64,000 nucleotides of DNA from Streptomyces sp. NBC_00525 (GTDB lineage: Bacteria; Actinomycetota; Actinomycetes; Streptomycetales; Streptomycetaceae). The notes under the pieces are model-generated. The model was given only the letters and a program-made list of their open reading frames with translations. It made no database searches and was not told the DNA's origin. Below are positions 1 through 8,731 of the stretch, piece by piece. Every line of letters begins with the position of its first letter. Position 1 is the stretch's first letter. The stretch is taken from contig NZ_CP107834.1 in assembly GCF_036346595.1 (NCBI RefSeq), positions 2,108,001-2,172,000 of the forward strand. Reading direction: 5' to 3'. The position numbers were made by a program, and so were the translations under genes.

Positions 1-19
1 AAGGGGTATGGAACGCATC

Positions 20-44
20 GTGAACCTCCTGATGGCAGGTTCAC
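20..44. repeat. Short inverted repeat
   Basis: GTGAACCT at 20-27 is matched by AGGTTCAC at 37-44 with a 9-base loop; one more pair (19/45) extends it. It lies downstream of the HAD gene, which ends at 154 on the minus strand. It could be an operator for a gene left of the window or a weak terminator. No gene is visible in 1-153. Confidence 0.35.
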
Positions 45-153
45 GCGCGCCCGGCCCTTCCGCATCCGCAGCGCGGAGGCGTTGGGCCGGTGGAGTGGGC
101 GTACGGGGGAGGCGGGCGCGTTACGGCCCGCTCCCCCGGTCCGGGGCCCGGTG

Positions 154-942
154 TCAGCTCGGGTCGACGAGCTCGACCAGGTCCGCGATGGAGTCGACCA
201 CCGTGGACGGGCGGAACGGGTACTTGTCGATGTCGGCGACCGTGGTGAGCCCGGTGAGCACCAGGAAGGTCTGCATGCCGGCCTCCAGGCCCGCCAGCAC
301 ATCGGTGTCCATCCGGTCGCCGATCATGGCGCTGGACTCGGAGTGCGCGCCGATCGCGTTGAGGCCGGTGCGCATCATCAGCGGGTTCGGCTTGCCCGCG
401 AAGTACGGCGCCTTGCCCGTCGCCTTGGTGATCAGGGCGGCGACGGAGCCGGTGGCGGGCAGCGGGCCCTCGGCGGACGGGCCGGTCTCGTCCGGGTTGG
501 TGCAGATGAACCGGGCGCCGGCGTTGATCAGCCGGATCGCCTTGGTGAGCGCCTCGAAGGAGTACGTACGCGTCTCGCCGAGCACCACGTAGTCGGGGTC
601 GTGGTCGGTGAGGACGTAGCCGATGTCGTGCAGCGCGGTGGTGAGCCCGGCCTCGCCGATCACGTACGCCGTGCCGCCGGGGCGCTGGTCGTCCAGGAAC
701 TGGGCGGTGGCGAGCGCGGAGGTCCAGATGTTGTCCACGGGCACGTCCAGGCCCATGCGCTGGAGGCGGGCGTGCAGGTCGCGCGCGGTGTAGATCGAGT
801 TGTTCGTCAGGACCAGGAAGGGCAGCCCCGAATCACGCAGCCGCTTGATGAAGGCATCGGCGCCGGGGATCGGGGTGCCCTCGTGGATGAGGACGCCGTC
901 CATGTCGGTGAGCCAGGACGAGATCGGCTTGCGCTCTGCCAT
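154..942 (-). CDS. HAD-IIA family hydrolase (NagD-like phosphatase)
   Basis: Predicted cytosolic phosphatase of 262 residues. HAD motif I is DMDGVL near residue 13, followed by the class IIA cap region, GKPNP and the GDRMDTDV motif IV acid pair near the C-terminus. NagD relatives dephosphorylate nucleotides or sugar phosphates; the substrate here cannot be told. An in-frame ATG 48 bases upstream exists, but the ATG at 942 starts the conserved MAERKPISSWL block and is preferred. It is a single gene, with 123 bases before the next minus-strand gene. Confidence 0.9.
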   Translation of the reverse strand: MAERKPISSWLTDMDGVLIHEGTPIPGADAFIKRLRDSGLPFLVLTNNSIYTARDLHARLQRMGLDVPVDNIWTSALATAQFLDDQRPGGTAYVIGEAGLTTALHDIGYVLTDHDPDYVVLGETRTYSFEALTKAIRLINAGARFICTNPDETGPSAEGPLPATGSVAALITKATGKAPYFAGKPNPLMMRTGLNAIGAHSESSAMIGDRMDTDVLAGLEAGMQTFLVLTGLTTVADIDKYPFRPSTVVDSIADLVELVDPS

Positions 943-1065
943 TGTGGGACTCCAGTTGCCGTACGCCAGGTGCGGGGACGCCGGCGGCACCGCGTTGTGC
1001 AGCGCCGACGCCCCAGAGTTTAGGCGGAGTGTCCGGTCCGGAGGTAACGGCCGACCGTCTGGTGA

Positions 1066-2070
1066 TCAGCGGTGCGCGCGGCGGGTGCGGCGGGTCGTGA
1101 GCACCATCGCGCCGCCGCCGATCAGGAAGCCGGAGACGGTGAGGGCGGGCAGGGTCACGGGGACGGAGATGCCGGTCCTGGCGAGTTCCGGGAGCCCGGC
1201 CGGGTCGGTGCCGGGCGGAAGGGGGCGGCGGGCAGCGCCGGGCGGCGTCGTGTCGGTCCTGCCGGGGTCCGCGTACCCCTCGTCGCCCTTGCCCCTCACC
1301 GTGCCGCTCCCCTCTTCCCGCGTTCCGTCGATGCCCACGTCGTCCCTGTCCGTCGCGTCCGTACCGCCGCCCTCGACCACGGTGAACGGGTAGTCGCCGG
1401 ACTCGCCGACCCACTCCCCGTCGCCGCCCCCCGCCCCGTCCCCGGCGCCCCGGCGCTGGACGACCGCGGCGTTCGCGGTGATCCGGCCGGGGGCGGCGTC
1501 CGAGGTGAAGGCGAGCCGGACCTGCACGGTGACGGTGCGCCCGGCGGGCACGGTGAAGCCGGGGAAGGCGTCGTCGCCGTCGCCGCCGAAGACCCCGATG
1601 TGCTCGTCCCGGTCCGTCGTCTCCCAGGTCACGCGGTGCTCGACGCCGGGCCGGGCGCGCTCGGAGAACCGGAGCCGGATCTGGTCCGCGGTCAGGGTCC
1701 GGTCCTCGTCGGTGAGGACGAGGACCGGGTGGACGGCCCGGCAGGGCTCCGCCGTGGTGTTCGTCAGGTCCAGGAACCAGGTGCCGTAGCCGCCGCCGGA
1801 GGCGTAGGTGTCGGGGCCGCCGTGGATACGGGTGTCGATGGGGAAGTCGTCCGACGCCGGGTCCCCGCAGCCGGTCCGGCCGGGCGCGGGCGCCGCCGGG
1901 GTGGCCGCCTTGGTGACGGGGCCGCGCTGCGGTGCGGCGGACGCGGTCGCCCCGCCGAGGACGACGGGCATGACGCTGGCGGCGGCGAGACCGAGCGCGA
2001 GGCCGTGCCGTGTCCGGCCGCTCCCGGGCGGTTCGGGGGCCTCGGCGGGCTCAACGGGTTCGGGCGGCAT
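1066..2070 (-). CDS. Secreted cell-wall-anchored protein with LAXTG sorting signal
   Basis: A 334-residue surface protein. The N-terminus has a proline-rich lead, then a hydrophobic signal region (residues about 24-47) ending in an ASA-A type cleavage site. The middle is a predicted beta-rich extracellular domain with two cysteines (in GCGD and EPCRA), followed by a Gly/Asp/Thr-rich spacer. The C-terminus has the pentapeptide LARTG, a hydrophobic stretch and an RRTRRAHR tail. This is the LAXTG form used by class E sortases of Streptomyces. Ligand and function are unknown. No sortase gene is adjacent. Confidence 0.8.
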   Translation of the reverse strand: MPPEPVEPAEAPEPPGSGRTRHGLALGLAAASVMPVVLGGATASAAPQRGPVTKAATPAAPAPGRTGCGDPASDDFPIDTRIHGGPDTYASGGGYGTWFLDLTNTTAEPCRAVHPVLVLTDEDRTLTADQIRLRFSERARPGVEHRVTWETTDRDEHIGVFGGDGDDAFPGFTVPAGRTVTVQVRLAFTSDAAPGRITANAAVVQRRGAGDGAGGGDGEWVGESGDYPFTVVEGGGTDATDRDDVGIDGTREEGSGTVRGKGDEGYADPGRTDTTPPGAARRPLPPGTDPAGLPELARTGISVPVTLPALTVSGFLIGGGAMVLTTRRTRRAHR

Positions 2071-2114
2071 GGCGGACCGGCCTCCACTTCGTACGACGAC
2101 GGTCGGCCGGCGCG

Positions 2115-2158
2115 GACCGGCGGATCAGGACCGGGGTCCCGCCCCTGATCCGCCGGCC
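2115..2158. terminator. Hairpin between the ROK and surface-protein genes
   Basis: GACCGGCGGATCAGG (2115-2129) pairs with CCTGATCCGCCGGCC (2144-2158) with one mismatch and a 14-base loop. It lies in the 293-base gap downstream of the ROK gene and upstream of the surface-protein start, so it may end ROK transcription. No U-tract follows, as is usual in Streptomyces. Confidence 0.45.
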
Positions 2159-2363
2159 ACGCCTCGGCCCCGGACCCGAAGTGCACCGGCCCGGAAGGCG
2201 AGCCGCGGCCCCGCCCGCCGGTCGGACGAGCGGCGCGCCACGGAACACGCCTGCCCGGCGACCCTGCCACGCGCACCCGGCCCCGCGCGGCAGACGTGCC
2301 GGTGCCCACCGGAACGACAGCCGACGACCGCCCGATCGGCGGCGGGCGGCCCCCGTCTCCCGG

Positions 2364-3485
2364 TCAGCCGTCTCCCGGTCTGCCCGCCTCCACCGCTCCC
2401 GCCCGGCCGAACAGCGGGGCCAGGACCAGTTGGGCCGCGCCCTCGACGATCGGGCGGTCGCCCGCCCCGTGGGCCGTGACCGGGACCGGGGCGTCGTGCG
2501 CCCCGCCGCGCCGGGCGCGCTCCGCGAGCACCGCGCCCACCCCGCGTACGAACACGTCCGGGGACGCGGCGACCGTGCGGCCGCCCAGCACCACCCGGTC
2601 GATGTCGAGGAGCCCGACCAGGTTGGCGGCGCCGGTGCCGAGGACCCGGGCCGCCTCGGGCAGGTCGCCCCGGCGGACGGCGGCCAGGCAGAGCGCCTCC
2701 AGACAGCCGCGGCCCCCGCAGTCGCACCGCTCCCCGTCCAGCCGTACGGTCTGGTGGCCGAACTCGCCAGCCCCGGTCCTGACCCCCCGGTGCACCGTCC
2801 CGCCGAGGACGAGCCCGGCGCCCAGGCCGGTGCCGAGGTGGAGGTAGGCGAAGTCGGCCGGGCCCGCCGCGCCCAGGGCGAGACCGAGGGCGGCGGCGTT
2901 GGTGTCCTTGTCCAGGACGACGGGCAGTCCGGTGCGGGCGGCGAGCGCGTCGCGCAGCGGGAAGCCGTCCCACTGCGGGAAGCCGGTGACCCGGTGCAGC
3001 ACCCCGGCCCGGTGGTCCAGGGGCCCCGGCGCCGCGACGCCCACCCCGAGGACGGGCAGCGCCCCGTCCCCCCGTACGGCGGCGACCGCCCCGGCGGCGG
3101 CCGCCAGCACCTCGTCCGCCGGGGCCCCGAAGTCCAGCGCGGCCGTACGGCTGTCGGCGACGGCGCCCGCGAGATCCACCAGGACCGCGGTCAGCCCGTC
3201 CCGGTCCAGATGCAGCCCCACCGCGTGCCCGGCCTCCGGGACCAGGCGCAGCACGGTCCGGGGCTTGCCGCCGGTGGAGGCGCGGTGGCCCGCCTCGGCG
3301 GCCAGGCCGTCCGCGCGCAGCCGGGCGGTGATCTTGCTGACGGCCTGCGGGGTGAGCCCGGTGCGCTCGGCGAGTTCGAGCCGGCTGATGCCGCGCTCGC
3401 CGGCCGCCCGCAGCAGGTCCAGGACGAGGGCCGCGTTGTGGCTGCGCAGGGTGGGGAGGTTGGCGCCGCTGTTGCTCCTGTTCAC
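2364..3485 (-). CDS. ROK family transcriptional regulator
   Basis: 373 residues, the usual length for a ROK repressor (NagC/XylR/Mlc class). The N-terminus is a winged helix (RNSGANLPTLRSHNAAL, then ISRLELAERTGLTPQAVSKITARL at residues 34-58). The C-terminal part is a sugar-kinase-like fold with LHLGTGLGAGLVL, GEFGHQTV and the zinc-binding cluster CDCGGRGCLE. These regulators respond to sugars. It starts with GTG at 3485 and is divergent from the Gfo/Idh gene across 55 bases holding a palindrome, so it probably controls both genes. Confidence 0.9.
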   Translation of the reverse strand: MNRSNSGANLPTLRSHNAALVLDLLRAAGERGISRLELAERTGLTPQAVSKITARLRADGLAAEAGHRASTGGKPRTVLRLVPEAGHAVGLHLDRDGLTAVLVDLAGAVADSRTAALDFGAPADEVLAAAAGAVAAVRGDGALPVLGVGVAAPGPLDHRAGVLHRVTGFPQWDGFPLRDALAARTGLPVVLDKDTNAAALGLALGAAGPADFAYLHLGTGLGAGLVLGGTVHRGVRTGAGEFGHQTVRLDGERCDCGGRGCLEALCLAAVRRGDLPEAARVLGTGAANLVGLLDIDRVVLGGRTVAASPDVFVRGVGAVLAERARRGGAHDAPVPVTAHGAGDRPIVEGAAQLVLAPLFGRAGAVEAGRPGDG

Positions 3486-3509
3486 GCCTCCATTGTGGCC
3501 TGCGCTTGC

Positions 3510-3534
3510 ACTTCAGCAACAGCGTTGCCAAAGT
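3510..3534. promoter_or_regulatory. Palindromic operator, probably for the ROK regulator
   Basis: ACTTCAGCAAC (3510-3520) and GTTGCCAAAGT (3524-3534) form an inverted repeat with a 3-base centre; 9 of 11 positions pair. It sits in the only intergenic DNA between the divergent ROK repressor and the oxidoreductase, ending 6 bases before the oxidoreductase ATG. That is a position suited to repression and autoregulation. Assignment to the ROK protein is inferred from position. Confidence 0.6.
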
Positions 3535-3540
3535 GGGGGC

Positions 3541-4671
3541 ATGACCGCCCACACCACTCACGGGACCTCCCGCACCGCTTCCGGGGCCTCCGGCCCCGCG
3601 CTGCGCGTCGGGCTCGTCGGCTACGGCCTGGCGGGGTCCGTCTTCCACGCCCCGCTGATCACGGCGACCGCCGGCCTCGCGCTGGACACGATCGTCACCC
3701 GTGACGAGGAGCGCCGGGCGCGGGCCGACGCCGCGCATCCGGGCGTACGGTTCGCGGACTCGCCCGACGAGCTGTGGCGGCGGGCGGACGAGCTGGACCT
3801 GATCGTGATCGCCTCGCCGAACCGGACGCACGTACCGCTGGCGCGGGCGGCACTGGAGGCGGGGCTGCCGGTGGTCGTGGACAAGCCGGTGGCGGGCACG
3901 GCGGCCGCGGCGCGGGAGCTGGCGGCGCTGGCCGGGGCGCGCGGGCTGCTGCTCTCGGTGTTCCAGAACCGCCGCTGGGACGGCGACTTCCGCACCTTGC
4001 GCGCGCTGGTCGCGGACGGCGCCCTGGGCGAGGTGCGGCGCTTCGAGTCCCGGTTCGAGCGGTGGCGCCCGCGGCTGAAGGGCGGCTGGCGCGAGTCGGG
4101 CGACCCGGACGAGATCGGCGGGCTGCTGTACGACCTGGGCAGCCATGTCGTCGACCAGGCGCTGACCCTGTTCGGCCCGGTGGACCGGGTGTACGCGGAG
4201 TCGGACGTGCGGCGGCCGGGCGCGGCGGCCGACGACGACACGTTCCTGGCGCTCACGCACACCTCGGGCGTCCGCTCGCACCTCTACGTCAGCTCCACGA
4301 CGGCGCAGCTCGGCCCGCGTTTCCGGGTGCTCGGGTCGAAGGCGGGCTTCGTGAAGCACGGGCTCGACCCCCAGGAGGCGGCGCTGCGCGAGGGCGCCCT
4401 GCCGGTGCCGGGCGCGCCGTGGGGCGAGGAGCCGGAGGAGCTGTGGGGCCGGCTGGGCGCGGGCGAGTCCCCGGTCACGGGCGGCGGCACCCCGGTCCGT
4501 ACGCTGCCGGGCGACTATCCGGCGTACTACGCGGCGATCGGCGACGCGCTGCGCGGCCGGGGCGACAACCCGGTGACCGCCCTCCAGGCGGCTGCGGCGC
4601 TGGACGTCCTGGAGGCGGCGCGCCGCTCGGCCCGCGAGGGGATCACCGTCACCCTGCCGCCGACCGGCTGA
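3541..4671 (+). CDS. Gfo/Idh/MocA family NAD(P)-dependent oxidoreductase
   Basis: 376 residues from the ATG at 3541 (MTAHTTHGTS). The Rossmann motif GLVGYGLAGSVFH lies near residue 22, then the family motifs VIASPNRTH and VVDKPVAGT, and a C-terminal substrate domain with GGLLYDLGSHVVDQAL. Family members oxidise or isomerise sugars, inositols and amino sugars; the substrate is not evident. The divergent ROK repressor and the palindrome between them suggest sugar-induced expression. Confidence 0.9.
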   Translation: MTAHTTHGTSRTASGASGPALRVGLVGYGLAGSVFHAPLITATAGLALDTIVTRDEERRARADAAHPGVRFADSPDELWRRADELDLIVIASPNRTHVPLARAALEAGLPVVVDKPVAGTAAAARELAALAGARGLLLSVFQNRRWDGDFRTLRALVADGALGEVRRFESRFERWRPRLKGGWRESGDPDEIGGLLYDLGSHVVDQALTLFGPVDRVYAESDVRRPGAAADDDTFLALTHTSGVRSHLYVSSTTAQLGPRFRVLGSKAGFVKHGLDPQEAALREGALPVPGAPWGEEPEELWGRLGAGESPVTGGGTPVRTLPGDYPAYYAAIGDALRGRGDNPVTALQAAAALDVLEAARRSAREGITVTLPPTG

Positions 4672-4677
4672 GATCGA

Positions 4678-4722
4678 CGGAGGGGCGCGGTCCGGGTACC
4701 TGACCGGCGCCGCACCCCTCCG
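4678..4722. terminator. Bidirectional terminator hairpin
   Basis: CGGAGGGGCGCGG (4678-4690) pairs with CCGCACCCCTCCG (4710-4722) apart from one mismatch, in the 67-base gap between two convergent genes. The position fits a shared terminator. Confidence 0.6.
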
Positions 4723-4738
4723 ATGTATCAGGCCGCCG

Positions 4739-5599
4739 TCAGGCGTCCTTCAGCTCCTGCCGCTGCCGGCCGAGCCCCTCGATCTCCAGCTCCACGACGT
4801 CACCGGCCCGCAGATACGGCTTGGGTTCGGGCTGCCCCATGGCGACACCGGCCGGGGTGCCGGTGTTGATGACGTCGCCCGGGTGGAGCGTCATGAAGCG
4901 GCTGATGTAGCGGACGACCTCGCCGACGGGGAAGATCTGGTCGGCGGTCGTGCCGTTCTGCCTCAGCTCGCCGTTGACCCGGAGCCGCAGCGGGAGGGCC
5001 TGCGGGTCGGGCACCTCGTCGGCGGTGACCAGCCAGGGCCCGAGCGGGTTGAACGTCTCGCAGTTCTTGCCCTTGTCCCAGGTGCCGCCGTGCTCGATCT
5101 GGAACGCGCGCTCGGACACGTCGTGCGCGACCGCGTACCCGGCGACGTGGGCGAGCCCTTCCTCGGCGCTCTCCAGGTAGCGGGCGGTGCGGCCGATGAC
5201 GACGGCCAGCTCGACCTCCCAGTCGGTCTTCACGCTGCCGCGCGGCACGAGCACGGTGTCCTCGGGCCCGACGACGGTGTCCGGGGCCTTGAGGAAGAGG
5301 ATCGGCTCGTCCGGGACCGGTGCCCCGGTCTCCGCCGCGTGGTCGTGGTAGTTCAGCCCGACGCACACGATCTTGCCGATGCGGGCGAGCGGCGGGCCCA
5401 CCCGCAGCCCCTCGGCGTCCAGCTCCGGCAGCCCGCCGGGGGCCGCCGCGGCGGCGCGTACGCGCGCCAGCGCCTCGCCGTCCGCGAGCAGCGCGCCGTC
5501 GATGTCGGGCACGACGCCCGACAGGTCACGCAGGGTTCCGTCCTCCGCCAGCAGCGCCGGTCGTTCCGCGCCGGCCGTACCCACACGAAGCAGCTTCAC
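4739..5599 (-). CDS. Fumarylacetoacetate hydrolase family protein
   Basis: 286 residues. The C-terminal two thirds is the FAH catalytic fold: CVGLNYHDHAAE, PILFLKAPDTVVGP, DWEVELAVVIGR (metal-binding acids), GYAVAHDVSER, and GDVINTGTPAGVAMG. The family hydrolyses, decarboxylates or isomerises beta-keto acids and catechol meta-cleavage products. The GTG at 5599 is preferred because GAGGAGAG precedes it at good spacing and the protein then begins MKLLRVG; the ATG 87 bases upstream adds unconserved sequence. No partner catabolic gene is adjacent, so the substrate is unknown. Confidence 0.88.
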   Translation of the reverse strand: MKLLRVGTAGAERPALLAEDGTLRDLSGVVPDIDGALLADGEALARVRAAAAAPGGLPELDAEGLRVGPPLARIGKIVCVGLNYHDHAAETGAPVPDEPILFLKAPDTVVGPEDTVLVPRGSVKTDWEVELAVVIGRTARYLESAEEGLAHVAGYAVAHDVSERAFQIEHGGTWDKGKNCETFNPLGPWLVTADEVPDPQALPLRLRVNGELRQNGTTADQIFPVGEVVRYISRFMTLHPGDVINTGTPAGVAMGQPEPKPYLRAGDVVELEIEGLGRQRQELKDA

Positions 5600-5734
5600 G
5601 AGTCTTCTCTCCTCGGTCGGGATCGGGCCCGTCGGATGGGTAGCGGCCACCGCAGGCTTGTCCGATCCTCCAAGACGTCCGATCACCCCGCAAGACCCTG
5701 TTCACACCCTGGACCGGCCGGGCCGGCCCCGCCG

Positions 5735-6505
5735 TCAGGCGGCGGGGGCGACGGCGGTGCCGGGGGCGGTCAGGTCGCGGTACAGGTAGGCCCGCTCGAT
5801 CGCGGTCCAGGTGGTGCTGGTGACGACGTACAGCGCGGCGGCCAGCGGCACGAACCCGACGGTGAACAGGGTGAAGAAGGACATCATCGGCATCAGCCTG
5901 GTCATCGCGCCCATGCCCGGCATCGGCTGCCCGTCCGGGCCGGTCGCCGGGGCGGCCGGGTTCGCGGCCATCTGGCGCTTGGTCCGCCCGTAGTTGAACG
6001 TGGCGACGACGGCGACGATCGCGAAGAGGCCCAGGTAGACGAGGCCCTGTGCGCCGAAGACCCCGCCGTGCGCGAGGGCGTCGTGCCAGCGCTCGCCGAG
6101 CGGGGCGTCGAACAGCTGGTGGTCCAGGAGCGCGTTGGCCTCGTCGCCGATCCGCCGGCTGGAGAAGAGGTGGTAGAGCAGGAAGAACGCGGGCATCTGG
6201 AGCAGGCTCGGCAGGCAGCCGGAGAACGGCGAGACCTTCTCCTCGCGGTGCAGCTCCATGAGCGCCTTCTGCATCCGCTCGGGGTTCTTGGCGTGCTTCT
6301 TGCGCAGTGCGGCGATCTGCGGCTGGAGGCGGCGCTGCGCCTTCTGGCCGCGTGCGGCGGCGCGGGAGAGCGGGTGCACGGCGAGCCGGACCAGCGCGGT
6401 GAACAGGACGATTGCGGCGGCGGTGGCGGCGCCCTGGAAGAGCGGGTGGAGGAGGTCGGCGAGGGCGCCGACCAGAGCGGCGAATGCGGACATGAACGCG
6501 GACAT
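5735..6505 (-). CDS. yidC: YidC/Oxa1-type membrane protein insertase (short paralogue)
   Basis: 256 residues with the five-helix YidC/Oxa1 core: an N-terminal helix region, a basic loop (AARGQKAQRRLQPQIAALRKK), the conserved GCLPSLLQMPAFFLLYHLF segment, and helices near VYLGLFAIVAVVATF and LMPMMSFFTLFTVGFVPLAAALY. It would insert or fold proteins in the cytoplasmic membrane. It lacks the large periplasmic domain of Gram-negative YidC and is not beside rpmH/rnpA, so it is probably a second copy. It follows the DUF6412 gene on the same strand by 118 bases. Confidence 0.9.
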   Translation of the reverse strand: MSAFMSAFAALVGALADLLHPLFQGAATAAAIVLFTALVRLAVHPLSRAAARGQKAQRRLQPQIAALRKKHAKNPERMQKALMELHREEKVSPFSGCLPSLLQMPAFFLLYHLFSSRRIGDEANALLDHQLFDAPLGERWHDALAHGGVFGAQGLVYLGLFAIVAVVATFNYGRTKRQMAANPAAPATGPDGQPMPGMGAMTRLMPMMSFFTLFTVGFVPLAAALYVVTSTTWTAIERAYLYRDLTAPGTAVAPAA

Positions 6506-6623
6506 GGCTGTGGTGTCTCCGGGAGGCTCGTCGTGCCGGGAAGCGGAAGGGAACTGCTTCGGCGTGACGGTCCGCGAGATGCCCGCGCCCGTACGGGGTC
6601 GGGAGGAGCGGGAGCGGGGTGCC

Positions 6624-6959
6624 CTACGCGGCCGTCGGGACGGCGTGGCCCGGTGCTCGGGGACGGCGGCGGCCCTGCGCGTCGGGGTCCCGCTGGGGAA
6701 GGAACGCGGTGCGTTTCTCCCGGTCGCGCATGGCCGTACGGACGCGGGTGCGGGGCACCGGGGCGGCGCAGCGGGCGCTGATGACGGCGCAGGCGGCGAG
6801 CGCGGTGCCGGCGGCCGCGGTGGCGGCGAGCGCGACGGCGGCGGAGAGGGTGCCGCCCTCGGCGAGCAGCACCTCGGTGAGCAGCAGGAGCAGCAACCCG
6901 GCGGGTCGCAGGAGGCGGGAGAGTCCGTCGCGTACGCGGTTCACGGCGTAGCTGCCCAT
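6624..6959 (-). CDS. DUF6412-type small membrane protein
   Basis: 111 residues starting MGSYAVNRVRDG. Two hydrophobic stretches (LLRPAGLLLLLLTEVLLAEG and AAVALAATAAAGTALAACAVI) are followed by a basic, proline-rich tail with VRTAMRDREKRTAFLPQRDPDA. From memory this matches the actinobacterial family DUF6412, commonly found beside YidC; its function is not known. The pairing here suggests a role with that insertase. An in-frame ATG 51 bases upstream is possible, but the ATG at 6959 follows the G-rich AGAGGGGGGAA. Confidence 0.72.
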   Translation of the reverse strand: MGSYAVNRVRDGLSRLLRPAGLLLLLLTEVLLAEGGTLSAAVALAATAAAGTALAACAVISARCAAPVPRTRVRTAMRDREKRTAFLPQRDPDAQGRRRPRAPGHAVPTAA

Positions 6960-7001
6960 GGGCGGTTCCCCCCTCTCCGGATGGCTGCGGCCGGTCCATC
7001 C

Positions 7002-7029
7002 GTTATACACGACGAACCCATGCCGTCAA
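7002..7029 (-). promoter_or_regulatory. Promoter for the DUF6412-yidC unit
   Basis: On the minus strand TTGACG (7029-7024) and TATAAC (7007-7002) are separated by 16 bases, close to the vegetative sigma consensus. The -35 element overlaps the stop codon of the upstream symporter gene. It lies 42 bases before the DUF6412 start. Confidence 0.6.
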
Positions 7030-8546
7030 CGTGCATTGACAACCGGCTCGTCGCGGGCCAGCACCTCCCCGTCCGGCCGCGCGTCGTGCTCGCGCGGCCC
7101 CGCGTACGTCACCGCCAGCGCGACCGCGAGGTTGGCGGCGAGGGCGACGATGCCCGCGTTCACGCCCCACACGGGGTCGTTGTCCGTGAACACGAACCCG
7201 CACACCGCGCCCACCCCGACGACGAGCCCGCTCAGCGCCCCGAGCAGCGTCAGCCGGCGCCACACGAGCCCCAGCAGCACCATGGGCAGCAGTTGCGCCA
7301 TGCCCTCGTACGAGATGAGCGAGAGGCGGACGAGGGTGTTGGGGGCGGTGTACGTGAGCAGCAGCGCGAGCGCCCCGGCGACCACGACGACCAGTTGCGC
7401 GGCCCCCTTCTGCCGGCGCTCCCAGCGGGGCACGAGTGAGAGCACGCTGCGGCCCCACATCGTGCCGATGACCAGCATGAACACGGCCATGGGCACGATC
7501 GAGGAGAGTGCGGCGGCGACCCCGATGACGCCCACCGACCAGGCGGGCAGCGAGTCCGTGACCAGCTCGAACAGAGCGAGGTTGGACTCGGCGCCGACGA
7601 GCCCCGGCACCACGAACAGCGCGGCCATGCCGAGGAGCATCGGGACGAAGAGGAGGACGTTGTAGGCGGGCAGCCACATGGCGTTGCGGCGCAGCACGTC
7701 GGCGTTCCGCGCGCCGAGGTAGCCGGCGACGGTGGTCGGGAAGATCACGACGGTGAGGGAGTTGAGGAACGAGGTGGTGATGAACCACGCCTGCCCGAGG
7801 CCGCTGTCGCCGTGGCCGGGGAGGGTCAGCCAGTCGCTCTTCTCGGTGACGAGCCGGTCGAGGAAGGGCCCGTACCCGCCGAAGTAGTGCGCGGGCACGT
7901 ACACGGCGAGGAATCCGAGCGTGACGATCACCAGCAGGTCCTTCAGCACGGACACCCAGGCGCTGCCGCGCAGCCCGCTGACGACGACGAACCCGGTGGT
8001 GACGGCGAAGGCGATGAAGTAGGCCCAGTTCAGGCTGATGGCGCCGTAGGAGATCGTCGAGACGACGACGCCCATGCCGGTGATCTGGAGCTGGATGCAG
8101 GGGAGCAGGAACACGGTCGCCAGGACGGCGACGAGCGCGCCGAGCCAGGGCCGCCCGAAGCGGTGCGCCACCATGTCGGTGATCCCGACGAGTCCGTGCT
8201 CGCGCGCGTACGCCCACAGCAGGGGCCCGACGACGTAGCCGAGCGCGTAACCGCAGGACATGTACGCGACGACGTAGAGGACGGGCGCGCCGTAGTTGTA
8301 GCCCCAGCCGGCGGCGCCGAGGTAGCTGAAGCTGGTGTAGCCCTCGCCGGCCATCAGCACCCAGATGAAGACGGTGCCCAGGCTGCGTCCGCCCACCGAC
8401 CACTCGGCGAGCCCGCCGCCGCCCTCACCGCCCTCTCCGTCCTGGCCGCTCTTGCCGCCGCGCCGGCCGCGTACGGCGAGCAGGCCGAGGGCGACGGTGG
8501 CGACCATGAAGACCCCGAAGACGGAGGTCGCGACGGTGGCGTTCAC
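7026..8546 (-). CDS. Sodium:solute symporter (SSS family)
   Basis: 506 residues with about 13 membrane segments. Typical SSS elements are GEGYTSFSYLGAAGWGYNYGAP, DMVAHRFGRPWLGALVAV near residue 120, and VSGLRGSAWVSVLKDLLV. It would import an organic acid or similar solute with sodium. Members paired with a DUF3311 protein include monocarboxylate permeases, so monocarboxylates are the best guess. It begins with GTG at 8546 inside the DUF3311 stop codon (GTGA overlap), which implies translational coupling. Confidence 0.88.
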   Translation of the reverse strand: MNATVATSVFGVFMVATVALGLLAVRGRRGGKSGQDGEGGEGGGGLAEWSVGGRSLGTVFIWVLMAGEGYTSFSYLGAAGWGYNYGAPVLYVVAYMSCGYALGYVVGPLLWAYAREHGLVGITDMVAHRFGRPWLGALVAVLATVFLLPCIQLQITGMGVVVSTISYGAISLNWAYFIAFAVTTGFVVVSGLRGSAWVSVLKDLLVIVTLGFLAVYVPAHYFGGYGPFLDRLVTEKSDWLTLPGHGDSGLGQAWFITTSFLNSLTVVIFPTTVAGYLGARNADVLRRNAMWLPAYNVLLFVPMLLGMAALFVVPGLVGAESNLALFELVTDSLPAWSVGVIGVAAALSSIVPMAVFMLVIGTMWGRSVLSLVPRWERRQKGAAQLVVVVAGALALLLTYTAPNTLVRLSLISYEGMAQLLPMVLLGLVWRRLTLLGALSGLVVGVGAVCGFVFTDNDPVWGVNAGIVALAANLAVALAVTYAGPREHDARPDGEVLARDEPVVNAR

Positions 8547-8731
8547 CGGCGGTCACCCCGCCGGGCCAGCCAGACGGCGACGGGGGTCAGCAGGGTCGCC
8601 CCGAGCAGCCAGAGGAAGAGGAACGGCAGCCCGAGAACGACCGGTTCGACCCGGTTCACGAACGGCAGCGCCCCGAGGTAGAGGACATAGGGGACCAGCA
8701 ACCACAACAACCGCGGACGTCGTCTGAGCAC
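8543..8731 (-). CDS. DUF3311 small membrane subunit of the symporter
   Basis: A 62-residue protein with two hydrophobic helices (LLWLLVPYVLYLGALPFVN and VVLGLPFLFLWLLGATLLTPVAVWLA). DUF3311 proteins are encoded directly before SSS symporters and are taken to be accessory subunits. The start chosen is the GTG at 8731, with AAGG 9 bases upstream; a longer frame reaches 8842 but its added part is not membrane-like. Its stop overlaps the symporter start. Confidence 0.75.
   Translation of the reverse strand: MLRRRPRLLWLLVPYVLYLGALPFVNRVEPVVLGLPFLFLWLLGATLLTPVAVWLARRGDRR

Noticed and set aside
2125..4359. 744-residue and other long minus-strand frames over the ROK and oxidoreductase genes
   Set aside because: Arg/Pro/Gly-rich shadows caused by high GC; the real genes have clear family motifs in other frames.
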